From positions 1-64,000 of the forward strand of contig JAAVDJ010000043.1 in NCBI GenBank assembly GCA_014801875.1: a DNA stretch of 64,000 bases, written 5' to 3'. Within the stretch, counting starts at the first letter, position 1. Each line of letters begins with the position of its first letter. Below the pieces are notes generated by a model. The model was not told the origin of the DNA. It ran no database searches and saw only the letters and a program-made list of their open reading frames with translations. Of the stretch, positions 49,084-59,064 are shown piece after piece. This stretch comes from Bacteroides sp. GTDB lineage: Bacteria; Bacteroidota; Bacteroidia; Bacteroidales; Muribaculaceae. Made by a program: the position numbers and the translations under genes.

Positions 49084-51781
49084 TGCTATTTATTGTTTGA
49101 TTGGCTTGCGCCTTGAAGGTTTCATATTCTTTAATGGGAGCTTTATAATAAGCCTCAATTCCAAGAGATTGGAAATGCTTGATTGCACATTTGATACGCC
49201 CAATTTCATGAGGAGTTAAAGCCCTCGTGTCGTTTAGATCATCAGTGCCTTTAATTTCGACTACAAAATAATACTCATTGTCTTCGGTGGTGCTCAAAGA
49301 TTTTTTACGTAGAACAACTCCAAAATCAGGCTCGTAGTTACCGATAGGTGTAGGAATTTTGTACCAAGAAGGGAATTTAAGGAAACACAATACCTCCGTA
49401 TTAGTTATCTTATCTGCATCTACTGCAAAATTCCTTTCAAGAATACTATCATACAGAGTTTTGTCCCATACAGCATGATTAGGAGTATCTACATAATTTT
49501 CACAACCATCCTTATAGAAATCGTCAAATATGAAATCATAGATATTCCCTGTTGGGCTATATTCAACGCAGCGAACCAATTCGTCGAGTTGTATCTGACG
49601 AATCTTAAACACTGCCTGTTCCATAAATACAGGTGGGTTCTTAATATATTGGGCTTTGTTATCAATTCCCGCAATTATCTTAAGCACCGATGTATAGCAT
49701 AATCCGGTTTTCTCACTTATTTCTTCGATGAGATCATGAGGATTAAATTTTGCTCGCGCATTGTATGACTCTTCACCATTATATTCTGCGTTCTGAATAT
49801 TACTAATGTTAGAAATGCGCATACTAAGAACATCAATTGTATAATCACTAATACGTATTTCGTTCAAAGCAACGATGCTCTTCCGGATCAGCTCATCTTC
49901 ATCCATGTGAATGCGATAAGTGGTTTTCTTTGCGACAGTATTCCAAAATCGACGGAACACACTCATGAATGTTTCATCTTTCTTTATTTTGAACGTAACG
50001 CGATTTATACATCTTCCTTTATGTGTGCGTTTGGGATTCGGAATTTTCGCACCATTTCCATACAATTCTTCATACTCTTGTTGATAACAGCGGGCAAAAG
50101 TTTCGTATGTCTCATTAGGGACAATAGTGAGTTGGTTTATCTGCTCATCATCAGGAGTATCGTCGGGGTCATATATTCGCTCTCCATCTTGGTTTACACA
50201 GATGCGCAATCCTCTACCTATTTCTTGCCGTTTCTTATTTTCAGAGTAGCTTTCATTAAGAGTGGCAATACCGAATACATTAGGGTTGTCCCAACCGACA
50301 CCTAAAGCCGAATGGGAAAAGATAAATTCAATCGGACTTTCAAAGGAAAGGAGCCTCTGTTTGTTATGAAGAATCTCATCAAAAATCTCCTTATTCTTTC
50401 TGCATGCATCTTCCTTGTCGGTGTATTCTCCTTGTGTGGTCTTTGCGAAATAAAAGCCTTGTACGGCCTCCACCTCAGAATCTGAAGGTTGTTTACCATC
50501 ATTAAATTCCGCAAACACCTGACGATATTTTTGCTCAAAGAGTTGCTTAATTATAGGTCGGTCAGAACTCATATAATTTGCGACCCTATCAATAAATATT
50601 AATGATAGATTTTTGATACCCTGAGGTTTTAACCTATTTTTGTTCTGAAAATGGCGTCGTATGAGCCATTCTAACTGCATCGCCCACACCTGTTCCTTAT
50701 TGGCGGACGAAGAGCCCTCAATGATTTCTGTACCGTTTGTAAACACTACATGCCATTTACGGTCAGTCATTGATTTATAAATACGACTTATGGTAAAATC
50801 ACTATATGACTCGTTGCTAGATTTATCTGCAAGATTATCGTCTTTCTTCAACCAGCCCGATTCTTTGAACTCAAAGCGTCCTTTGGTTTTATTAAGTTTC
50901 CACAGCTTTAGTTTAGCCTTAACTTGTGAAGCCGTGGATTGCACCTGACTAATCTCTAATTTCATTGTTGCTTCGTCATTGCTCTCAGAGACAGTCAGAA
51001 CTTCTAGTTTTTTTACTAACCCAAGCCGATAGCTTTCTGCGGGAGTCAGTTGGTAAAGAACATTCTTTTTAACCGAATGGGTGGCAGAATAGCGGAACTT
51101 AAACAGGGGCGTCAATTTTCCAATCCATTGCCTTGAATTATCCGTGTCCATACCCTCCTGAGGCTCGTCCATAAAGATAATTGGATGAGTCTGAGCTATG
51201 GCTTCCAGATGTGGCAGATTGTTGAAGAGTCCCTCTCGTTCAACCTGATTCAATATATTATTCTCAGAGTTAAATGATGCCAAAGTAAGCACCATAATCT
51301 GAAGATTGTCAGATGTAATGAAATCGTGAAGTTTGCTTAATTTAGAGCTGTCATAGACAAATACGTCCGGAGTAACATCATATTTTTCGGCCAACTGATC
51401 TTTGAAGTTGTTAAAAGTATCAATAACGCCCTGTCTAATCGGAACAGAGGGAACAATAACAATATATTTGCTTAGTCCATATTGCTTGAATAATTCATAG
51501 GCAGTTTGAATATAAGTCAATGTCTTACCTGTGCCTGTTTCCATCTCAATACAGGCATCATTTTCGTCAATTAAGAATGCTTGGTTAGCAGGTATTCCAT
51601 TCTCAGAGCTTACGCGTTTGACGTTATCAGTAATCTCTTGCGCCGACAAAGAACAGACATTAGAATGAATATCCTCCACATGAGCGTTGTCGTAGGTATT
51701 TCGTTCCATGCCACGAAATATCTCTACCACACTTTGTATGGCAGTGGATTGATGCGGTGGATTTTCAAGTTTAAATTTCAT
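49070..51781 (-). CDS. res: Type III restriction endonuclease subunit (Res)
   Basis: Walker A 'METGTGKTLTYIQTAYELF', 'IIFMDEPQEGMD', motif VI 'RQEIGRGLRICVNQDG', C-terminal PD-(D/E)XK-like 'EPDFGVVLRK...YYFVVEIKGT'; 14-nt overlap with mod. Confidence 0.94.
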   Translation of the reverse strand: MKFKLENPPHQSTAIQSVVEIFRGMERNTYDNAHVEDIHSNVCSLSAQEITDNVKRVSSENGIPANQAFLIDENDACIEMETGTGKTLTYIQTAYELFKQYGLSKYIVIVPSVPIRQGVIDTFNNFKDQLAEKYDVTPDVFVYDSSKLSKLHDFITSDNLQIMVLTLASFNSENNILNQVEREGLFNNLPHLEAIAQTHPIIFMDEPQEGMDTDNSRQWIGKLTPLFKFRYSATHSVKKNVLYQLTPAESYRLGLVKKLEVLTVSESNDEATMKLEISQVQSTASQVKAKLKLWKLNKTKGRFEFKESGWLKKDDNLADKSSNESYSDFTISRIYKSMTDRKWHVVFTNGTEIIEGSSSANKEQVWAMQLEWLIRRHFQNKNRLKPQGIKNLSLIFIDRVANYMSSDRPIIKQLFEQKYRQVFAEFNDGKQPSDSEVEAVQGFYFAKTTQGEYTDKEDACRKNKEIFDEILHNKQRLLSFESPIEFIFSHSALGVGWDNPNVFGIATLNESYSENKKRQEIGRGLRICVNQDGERIYDPDDTPDDEQINQLTIVPNETYETFARCYQQEYEELYGNGAKIPNPKRTHKGRCINRVTFKIKKDETFMSVFRRFWNTVAKKTTYRIHMDEDELIRKSIVALNEIRISDYTIDVLSMRISNISNIQNAEYNGEESYNARAKFNPHDLIEEISEKTGLCYTSVLKIIAGIDNKAQYIKNPPVFMEQAVFKIRQIQLDELVRCVEYSPTGNIYDFIFDDFYKDGCENYVDTPNHAVWDKTLYDSILERNFAVDADKITNTEVLCFLKFPSWYKIPTPIGNYEPDFGVVLRKKSLSTTEDNEYYFVVEIKGTDDLNDTRALTPHEIGRIKCAIKHFQSLGIEAYYKAPIKEYETFKAQANQTINSNGNV

Positions 51782-51804
51782 AACAACTTCTTTTTAACGC
51801 AGCA

Positions 51805-52020
51805 TCATAATGATTCTACAAACTCCTTGTTTATCAACTCCTCTAATTCAACATCTAGCAATTTTGAAATTTTCAATAATAGTGTAATATCAGGTTGAGA
51901 TGAATTGGTACACCATTTAGAAACAGTAGAAGGGTTAATGTCTAGCTCATTAGCCAGCCATTTATTTGTTCGTTGCTTTTCTGCCAATACAACTTTGAGG
52001 CGATTAATCCGTTCAGCCAT
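51805..52020 (-). CDS. XRE-family HTH regulator (candidate R-M controller)
   Basis: 'NKWLANELDINPSTVSKWCTNSSQPDITLLLKISKLLDVELEELI'; 23 nt upstream of res. Confidence 0.9.
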   Translation of the reverse strand: MAERINRLKVVLAEKQRTNKWLANELDINPSTVSKWCTNSSQPDITLLLKISKLLDVELEELINKEFVESL

Positions 52021-52039
52021 AATATAAATTATTTATCGG

Positions 52040-52070
52040 CAAATTTAATGAAAAATCTTCACATGCTCAA
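52040..52070 (-). promoter_or_regulatory. Promoter TTG-N20-TAAATTTG of the xre-res-mod operon
   Basis: Reverse complement of CAAATTTA (52040-52047) and CAA (52068-52070), 20-nt spacer, about 20 nt upstream of the XRE ATG. Confidence 0.6.
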
Positions 52071-52147
52071 ATAAACTTCTCAATAAGTAGTCTTTAATAT
52101 CTCGCAGACTGCTTGGATTTGCCGGTTTTTTGAGGTTTCAGGATAAA

Positions 52148-52184
52148 AAATATCGCTGAAAACGTTTGATTTTCAGCGATATTT
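52148..52184 (-). terminator. Terminator-like hairpin downstream of the lipoprotein gene
   Basis: AAATATCGCTGAAAA-CGTTTGA-TTTTCAGCGATATTT 15-bp perfect stem; TTTTTT on the minus strand. Confidence 0.75.
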
Positions 52185-52273
52185 CTCATTTTAAGGTCTT
52201 ATCTTGTGATACGAGTAAAGCTCGAATCCTCGGTTTGTGGGAGGTAACCACTATGTGGTGGTTTCCTTTTTGA

Positions 52274-53107
52274 TTATTTCCAAGAGAAGTCCACTTCAGA
52301 ATCCTTATAGTCTGAATCTCCATACTGAGACCAGAACTTGGTCGGGAGGTCATTTGAAAACTCCCAGAAGAAGGTATAGGTAGATTCTCCTGTGCTGTCA
52401 CCCTCGCTCCATGTATCGACAAGCTTCATCGGGAGATTTTTTGTGCCGTTGCCAAGAAGACCGGCATAGTAGAGAACGGCCATCTCATCCATATCGATAG
52501 CGAAAGCTTCATCAAAGAGCATAACGTTTGCTTTGTTGGCAACCGGTGTCTTGAAAGTATCGTTGGTGTAATAGATGTTTGTGACAGAGTTGTCGCCGTC
52601 TGATTCGACCATGGTGACTTTTGTGATATCGCCATCTGTATAGGTCATGGAGTAACTTTCATCTCCTTCACTGCGCACCATGCGAGTGAGCTGATTGGCA
52701 TTGTTATATTCAAATTTCCAAGTGTCGTCTTCAGATCCTTCTTCTTCATATACCTGAAGAGCATATGAAATAAAACCCTTGTTGTTGAACTGGAGATAAA
52801 TCACTGATTCAATCTCCCCTTCATATTTGTAGGTTGCCTTTGCCTCAAACTCGGTAGCGCGGGGGAAGGTGCCATATTCAATTGAGATATCCTCCCACTG
52901 ATTCTTAATGTTGGTAACCTGACCTTTGTCGTTTGTAGTAAACTGGTAGCCATCTATAACTGATGGAGTAGCTTCTGTGAAGACATTATCTACAGAAGGG
53001 GTGGCATTATTCGGTACATCGGGTGTGTCATCGTCATCACTGCAACTTACAAGCGCCATTGAAGCCACCAAGCATCCATAGGATGCAAATCTAAAAAGAT
53101 TTTTCAT
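52274..53107 (-). CDS. Bacteroidales lipoprotein (DUF4595-like)
   Basis: Lipobox 'ASMALVSCSDDDD' with acidic export-signal-like stretch; beta-rich repeats 'YKYEGEIESVIYLQFNNKG','WKFEYNNANQLTRMV'. Confidence 0.75.
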   Translation of the reverse strand: MKNLFRFASYGCLVASMALVSCSDDDDTPDVPNNATPSVDNVFTEATPSVIDGYQFTTNDKGQVTNIKNQWEDISIEYGTFPRATEFEAKATYKYEGEIESVIYLQFNNKGFISYALQVYEEEGSEDDTWKFEYNNANQLTRMVRSEGDESYSMTYTDGDITKVTMVESDGDNSVTNIYYTNDTFKTPVANKANVMLFDEAFAIDMDEMAVLYYAGLLGNGTKNLPMKLVDTWSEGDSTGESTYTFFWEFSNDLPTKFWSQYGDSDYKDSEVDFSWK

Positions 53108-53392
53108 TTTAAATTGGAATCTATGCTCTAAGGGATCTCATCCTCAAGAGCGATATTAGGATACGTCATATTATAATTAGTTAAGAAGCAGGAGATCCGC
53201 TCTATAATCTCACCCTGACCTTTATTGAAAACTCATCTGAAAATCAATAAAATTCTCAATAATCAAGATAGAGTTTTGAGTGCAGCTTCCTTTTTTCGGA
53301 GAGTGCTTATCCTCTTTTCGGATGCAAAATTAATAAAAATAATGGGGAGAGAAAAATCCTTTTCAGTCCTTTTTAATCTTTAGAGGGGTTGG

Positions 53393-53451
53393 AACCATAT
53401 AAGAACAGGCTGTCTGACTTTGGTGGTCAGACAGCCTGTTCTTATATGGTT
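53393..53451 (-). terminator. Very long perfect hairpin downstream of maeB
   Basis: AACCATATAAGAACAGGCTGTCTGAC-TTTGGTG-GTCAGACAGCCTGTTCTTATATGGTT, 26-bp perfect arms. Confidence 0.85.
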
Positions 53452-53456
53452 GGTTT

Positions 53457-55730
53457 TTATTTTCTCTTCAGCACAAGAGCGTCAAGCGCGGCGATCGCCA
53501 CGAGATCGAAAATCTCCCTCTCGGAAGAATTGCTGTTGGTGAAATAAACCGGCTTCTTCAGACCCATCTGGATAGGACCGATAATCGAGCCTACACCCAT
53601 TGACAGCAACATCTTGCTCACAGAGTTGGCAGCAGTAAGATTCGGGAAGATGAGGGTGTTCACCTCTTTTCCCTTGAGAGTATTGAAGGGGAAAGTCTCA
53701 TCTCGAAGTTGAGTGTCGAGCGCATAATCCACCTGCATCTCGCCATCCACCTGCAAATCCGGATACTTCTCATGCAGTTCTTTCACTGCGTCTGCCACCA
53801 GGGTTGCCTCCTCATGTATGGAAGAGCCGAAATTGCTGTAAGAAATCATTGCCATCACAGGATCCTGGGCAAAGAAACGCACTGTATGGTCCGCCAAGCG
53901 CGCGATATCCACGAGTGCCGCCTTATCTGCATCCGGGTTGATAGTGGTGTCCGCAAGGAAGAATGTACCTTTCCTGGTGTTGAGGATATGCATTGTAGCG
54001 AAATGGTTATACCCCTCCTGCAGGCCAACGATTGACACAGCGTGTGAAGCATTTGCCTCTCCTGCCGAATAAGTTGAAGAAAGACAAGCGTCGGCATCTC
54101 CGGTCTCAACCATCATCATACCGAAGTAAGAACGGGTGTACATCTTCTCAAGCGCATATTGGAAAGTGAATCCCTCTCTCGCTTTTTTCTGAGCAAGCAA
54201 TTTTGCATAACGCTCGCGAGTCTCCTCCTCGCGGTCGTGGCGCGGATTGATGATTTCCACACCCTCCAGCGAAAGTCCGAGACGGTTGGCGCGCTTCTCG
54301 ATCATTTCCTCGTTGCCGAGAACGACCGGACGGCAAACACCTTCGTGGGCTGCACGCACTGCTGCACGCAGCATATTGTCCATATTACCCTCGCAGATTA
54401 CAACTCTTTGGGGTGTCTGCTTCGCCACATCCACAATCCTGCGCATCATCTTGCCGTCATCTCCCATGATAGAGCGCAACTTAGCTCTGTATGCATTCCA
54501 ATCCGGTATAGGACGTTTGGCTATGCCTGATTCTGCTGCCGCACGAGCTACCGCCGGTGCTACACAGAGAAGCAAGCGGGGGTCAAGAGCTTTGGGAAGG
54601 ATGTAGTCAGGACCAAACTTGATGTTATTCATCCCGTAGGCCTCATCGACAACTGCAGGAACCGGTTCCTTAGCGAGATTGGCGATAGCGTGTACGGCGG
54701 CAATCTTCATCGCTTCATTGATTCCTGTCGCACCACAGTCAAGCGCTCCTCTGAATATATACGGGAAACCGATGACATTGTTTATCTGGTTAGGATAGTC
54801 ACTACGCCCCGTTGCGAAGATTATATCCGGGCGAGATTCAATCGCAAGGTCATAGGCAATTTCGGGATTCGGATTGGCGAGAGCGAAGACAATTGGCTTC
54901 GGCGCCATTGATTTCAGCATCTCCGGAGTCACAACATCTGCCACACTCAAACCTAAGAATACGTCTGCATCTACCAGAGCCTCCTCCAGAGTATGGATAT
55001 CACGGTCTGTAGCAAATTCCTTTTTTTGCGAATTCAGGTTCTCGCGATCTGAACGAATGACACCTTTGGAATCACACATCACGACATTCTTCGGATTTAC
55101 TCCGAGCGAAACATACAGACGTGTGCAGCTGATTGCAGCCGCGCCTGCACCGTTTACAACAAGGCGGATATCTCCGATTTTCTTTCCTTGAATCTGAAGA
55201 GCATTGAGCAGACCGGCGCCTGAGATGATTGCGGTGCCATGCTGGTCGTCATGCATGACGGGTATGTCGCACTCCTCTTTAAGGCGTGTCTCTATTTTAA
55301 AACACTCAGGAGCCTTGATGTCTTCAAGGTTGATGCCGCCGAATGTCGGGGAAATAGCCTTGACAATCTCTATTATCTTTTCCGGATCTTTCTCATTTAT
55401 TTCTATATCGAAAGCGTCAAGTCCCGCGAATATCTTGAAAAGAAGTGCCTTCCCTTCCATCACCGGTTTTCCGGCAAGCGCACCTATATCACCCAGTCCC
55501 AGCACTGCAGTGCCGTTACTGATTACGGCAACGAGATTTCCTTTGTTTGTGTAGCGATAGGCATCCTCGGGATTCTTCTCTATTTCAAGACAGGGATAAG
55601 CCACACCGGGAGAATAAGCCAACGCAAGGTCGTGCTGCGACGCGTACGGTTTGGTGGGCACAATCTCTATCTTTCCCGGTTTACCCTCCTCATGATAGTC
55701 GAGGGCCATTTCTTTGGTAACTTTTGACAT
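53457..55730 (-). CDS. maeB: NADP-dependent malic enzyme fused to phosphotransacetylase-like domain
   Basis: '[24 protein letters not shown]', '[20 protein letters not shown]', C-terminal PTA-like '[23 protein letters not shown]'. Confidence 0.96.
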   Translation of the reverse strand: MSKVTKEMALDYHEEGKPGKIEIVPTKPYASQHDLALAYSPGVAYPCLEIEKNPEDAYRYTNKGNLVAVISNGTAVLGLGDIGALAGKPVMEGKALLFKIFAGLDAFDIEINEKDPEKIIEIVKAISPTFGGINLEDIKAPECFKIETRLKEECDIPVMHDDQHGTAIISGAGLLNALQIQGKKIGDIRLVVNGAGAAAISCTRLYVSLGVNPKNVVMCDSKGVIRSDRENLNSQKKEFATDRDIHTLEEALVDADVFLGLSVADVVTPEMLKSMAPKPIVFALANPNPEIAYDLAIESRPDIIFATGRSDYPNQINNVIGFPYIFRGALDCGATGINEAMKIAAVHAIANLAKEPVPAVVDEAYGMNNIKFGPDYILPKALDPRLLLCVAPAVARAAAESGIAKRPIPDWNAYRAKLRSIMGDDGKMMRRIVDVAKQTPQRVVICEGNMDNMLRAAVRAAHEGVCRPVVLGNEEMIEKRANRLGLSLEGVEIINPRHDREEETRERYAKLLAQKKAREGFTFQYALEKMYTRSYFGMMMVETGDADACLSSTYSAGEANASHAVSIVGLQEGYNHFATMHILNTRKGTFFLADTTINPDADKAALVDIARLADHTVRFFAQDPVMAMISYSNFGSSIHEEATLVADAVKELHEKYPDLQVDGEMQVDYALDTQLRDETFPFNTLKGKEVNTLIFPNLTAANSVSKMLLSMGVGSIIGPIQMGLKKPVYFTNSNSSEREIFDLVAIAALDALVLKRK

Positions 55731-56108
55731 ATATGCTTTAACTTTTGGTAAAATTTTTCTTCTCTTATCCTACCTTCCTATAACATAAACGTAGATTTTA
55801 TAAAAAATTGCTTAAAATTTGAAAAATAAATTTCAAAATTCCTCATAGGTTCCTTTTTTCTCGCCTTATTCTTTTTATATGCAATTTTTACTCTCTTCAT
55901 TTTTGCAGGAAGCGGTCTAACCAATATTTATCCATGTTTCATTTTGACACTTTCAAATCATTTTTCTTGTCTCTTGTCACCCCCCTTTTTATCTCTTCGT
56001 TTTCTTTGTCAAGCACACCCCTCATATGCTTTTTCATCTGTTTATTAAAATATTATTTTTTGCATATATTGTTGATAATTTTTTCAATATATTTAACCGT
56101 TATTTTTT

Positions 56109-56128
56109 AAAAGTTTTCCAAAACTTTT
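56109..56128. repeat. Inverted repeat upstream of nrdD
   Basis: AAAAGTTTT-CC-AAAACTTTT; related sequence AAAAAGTTTCCCAAAAT at 56172-56188. Confidence 0.4.
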
Positions 56129-56222
56129 TATATATCATTATTTATTAGGGTTTTAAAAAATTTATAAACACAAAAAGTTTCCCAAAATAAAAATTTTTAA
56201 TATATTTTTATAGCTCCTCCTC

Positions 56223-56253
56223 TTGCAAAAATTATATTTTAAAACTACCTTTG
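56223..56253 (+). promoter_or_regulatory. Promoter TTG-N20-TACCTTTG for nrdDG
   Basis: TTG (56223-56225) and TACCTTTG (56246-56253) with 20-nt spacer, 68 nt upstream of the ATG. Confidence 0.6.
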
Positions 56254-56321
56254 CATCCGGTTTCGAACCATTATGAGACCATATAAAAAATAAGTTTCTA
56301 CCCCTCAATTTTTTAGGAACA

Positions 56322-58526
56322 ATGATACAAACTGTAGAAAAACGCGACGGAAGAATCGTGGGCTACAACGAAGAAAAAGTCAAGGCCGCCATCCGTAAGG
56401 CTATGCTCGCCACTACCAGGGGCGAGGATGAAGCTCTTATCCAAAAAATTGCCGATCGTATCGGAATGTATGGAAACGAACGAATGACCGTAGAGGAAAT
56501 TCAGGACAGAGTGGAATTTGAGCTCATGAAATCTGCCCGTAAAGACGTGGCAAAGCGTTATATCGCCTATCGTGACCAGCGCTCAATTGCCCGTCAGGCC
56601 AAGACACGTGACATGTTCCTTGAAATTATTGAGGCCAAGAGCAACGACATCACTCGCGAGAATGCCAATATGAATACTGATTCTCCGGCCGGCATGATGA
56701 TGAAGTTCGCTTCCGAGACAACAAAACCGTTCGTCGACGACTATCTACTCTCCTCGACTGTCAAAAACGCTGTAAAAAACAACTATATCCATATCCACGA
56801 TAAGGATTATTACCCTACGAAGTCGCTCACTTGTGTGCAGCATCCTCTCGACCGTATCCTTAAAAACGGATTCGTGGCCGGTCATGGTGAGTCGCGCCCC
56901 GCAAAACGGATCGAGACTGCAAGCGTTATCGCTTGCATATCGCTTGAAACAGCACAAAATGAAATGCACGGCGGTCAGGCCATTCCTGCTCTTGATTTCT
57001 ACCTTGCTCCCTTCGTAAGAGCTTCTTATATTGAGGAAATCAAAAATCTCGAACAGCTCGTGGGGAGAGATCTCTCTCACCTCTATAATGCAAAATTCCC
57101 GGATTATCTGAAAAAATCTCTTGACGGCTTGGAGGGTGACGAGCGCCTCCTGCAGCACGCGATAAACAAAACCGTTGGTAGAGTGCATCAGTCAATGGAA
57201 GCTTTCATCCATAACATGAACACAATCCACTCCAGAGGTGGCAACCAGGTTGTATTCTCCTCCGTCAATTATGGCACCGACACCTCTGCCGAAGGTCGCT
57301 GCGTGATAAGGGAAATGCTTAATTCCACTTACGAAGGTGTTGGAAACGGAGCTACCGCTATCTTCCCTATCCAGATTTGGAAAAAGAAAAGAGGGGTCAG
57401 CTATCTTCCCGAAGATCCAAACTACGATCTTTATCGGCTCGCCTGCAAGGTGACGGCCCGCCGTTTCTTCCCCAATTTCCTCAATCTCGACGCTACATTC
57501 AATCAGGATGCTGATTGGCGTGAAGAAGACCCGGAAAGATACCTCCACGAAGTGGCCACCATGGGTTGCCGGACGCGTGTATTTGAGAACCGCTATGGTG
57601 AGAGAACCTCTGTCGGGCGTGGAAACCTTTCTTTCACTACCGTTAACATCGTTCGTCTTGCAATAGAGGTAATGAAAATTGAGAATAAAGAGGAGCGAAT
57701 AGCCACATTCTTTGAAAAGCTGGACAAGGTGCTTGACATAACTGCCATGCAACTTGACGAACGTTTCCAATTCCAAAAGACCGCTCTCGCTAAACAGTTC
57801 CCGCTTGTAATGAGCGTACTCTGGAACCATTCAAATAAACTCGCCCCCAACGACACTATTGAGAAGGTTATCAATCAAGGCACACTCGGAATCGGCTTCA
57901 TCGGGCTTGCCGAATGCCTCATAGCCCTTATCGGTAAACATCATGGAGAGTCGGAGGAAGCACAGGAATTGGGTCTCAGGATTGTCACCCACTTCAGAGA
58001 CCGTGTAACAGAATACTGCGATACCTACGGCCACAATTATTCTGTACTCGCCACACCGGCGGAAGGGCTTTCCGGGAAATTCACTAAAGTTGACCGAAAG
58101 GTGTTTGGTGTCATTCCCGGCGTGACTGACAAGGACTATTACACCAATTCCAATCATGTTCCTGTCTATTACCATTGCTCTCCGCGCCACAAGGCAAAGA
58201 TTGAGGCTCCCTACCACGACCTTACACGAGGAGGCCATATCTTCTATGTAGAGATTGATGGTGACGCTACCCACAATGAAGAGGCCATCATGCAGATTGT
58301 CGACATGATGGACCAGTATAACCTCGGCTATGGTTCTGTCAACCATAATCGCAACCATTGTCCTAACTGCGGTTATGAGAATGCAGAGAAGAATGCCTCG
58401 GTATGTCCTAAATGCGGCACACGCTTTGAGACAATACAACGTATTACAGGCTATCTTGTCGGTACCACTGACCGTTGGAATTCCGGCAAACTCGCCGAAC
58501 TGCATGATCGTGTGGTGCATAAATAA
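56322..58526 (+). CDS. nrdD: Anaerobic ribonucleoside-triphosphate reductase
   Basis: N-terminal ATP-cone; C-terminal 'CPNCGYENAEKNASVCPKCGTRFETIQRITGYLVGTTDRWNSGK' Zn-Cys4 and glycyl-radical region. Confidence 0.97.
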   Translation: MIQTVEKRDGRIVGYNEEKVKAAIRKAMLATTRGEDEALIQKIADRIGMYGNERMTVEEIQDRVEFELMKSARKDVAKRYIAYRDQRSIARQAKTRDMFLEIIEAKSNDITRENANMNTDSPAGMMMKFASETTKPFVDDYLLSSTVKNAVKNNYIHIHDKDYYPTKSLTCVQHPLDRILKNGFVAGHGESRPAKRIETASVIACISLETAQNEMHGGQAIPALDFYLAPFVRASYIEEIKNLEQLVGRDLSHLYNAKFPDYLKKSLDGLEGDERLLQHAINKTVGRVHQSMEAFIHNMNTIHSRGGNQVVFSSVNYGTDTSAEGRCVIREMLNSTYEGVGNGATAIFPIQIWKKKRGVSYLPEDPNYDLYRLACKVTARRFFPNFLNLDATFNQDADWREEDPERYLHEVATMGCRTRVFENRYGERTSVGRGNLSFTTVNIVRLAIEVMKIENKEERIATFFEKLDKVLDITAMQLDERFQFQKTALAKQFPLVMSVLWNHSNKLAPNDTIEKVINQGTLGIGFIGLAECLIALIGKHHGESEEAQELGLRIVTHFRDRVTEYCDTYGHNYSVLATPAEGLSGKFTKVDRKVFGVIPGVTDKDYYTNSNHVPVYYHCSPRHKAKIEAPYHDLTRGGHIFYVEIDGDATHNEEAIMQIVDMMDQYNLGYGSVNHNRNHCPNCGYENAEKNASVCPKCGTRFETIQRITGYLVGTTDRWNSGKLAELHDRVVHK

Positions 58527-58540
58527 ACGAGATTCCACCA

Positions 58541-59023
58541 ATGTATAATGTATTGGCTATAATGCGCGGAACCACGGTTGACGGACCGGGGTTCCGCACA
58601 TCTGTTTATCTGGCCGGTTGCTCCCATGCCTGCCCGGGGTGTCACAATCCTTCTTCCTGGGACTCAGAAGGTGGCTCCGGGATGTCTCTTGAGGAGATAA
58701 TGGAAATTGTAAGGGAGGAGGATTTTGATGTCACTCTCTCCGGTGGAGACCCTCTTTTTAATCCTGTCGCATTACTTCCTCTTGTCGAGGCCTTGAAAAA
58801 AGATGGTCGTAGCATCTGGCTCTACACCGGATTTCTTTGGGAGGAAATTCTCAATGACCCGGACAAACTCCGAGTTGTGGAGAATGTGGATGTGGTCGTT
58901 GACGGTCCTTTCATTCAAAATATGCGCGACACAGACCTTCTTTTCCGCGGTTCCTCAAACCAAAGATTGGTGGATGTCAGAAAATCTTTGGAGACTGGAA
59001 AAGTCGTAATCTACTCCCGTTAA
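58541..59023 (+). CDS. nrdG: Anaerobic ribonucleoside-triphosphate reductase activating protein
   Basis: Radical-SAM 'YLAGCSHACPGCHNPSSWD'; adjacent to nrdD. Confidence 0.96.
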   Translation: MYNVLAIMRGTTVDGPGFRTSVYLAGCSHACPGCHNPSSWDSEGGSGMSLEEIMEIVREEDFDVTLSGGDPLFNPVALLPLVEALKKDGRSIWLYTGFLWEEILNDPDKLRVVENVDVVVDGPFIQNMRDTDLLFRGSSNQRLVDVRKSLETGKVVIYSR

Positions 59024-59064
59024 GAGGCTTTAACAATGCAATACATGAACTTTTCTCTCATCTC

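Noticed and set aside
52204-52240. tRNA-like T-arm (GCTCGAATCC)
   Set aside because: No acceptor stem, anticodon arm or CCA context; not a full tRNA, although the hairpin cluster is kept as a separate finding.
57192-58541. Minus-strand ORFs (212 aa, 236 aa) antisense to nrdD
   Set aside because: Overlap a highly conserved gene; no family similarity recognised.
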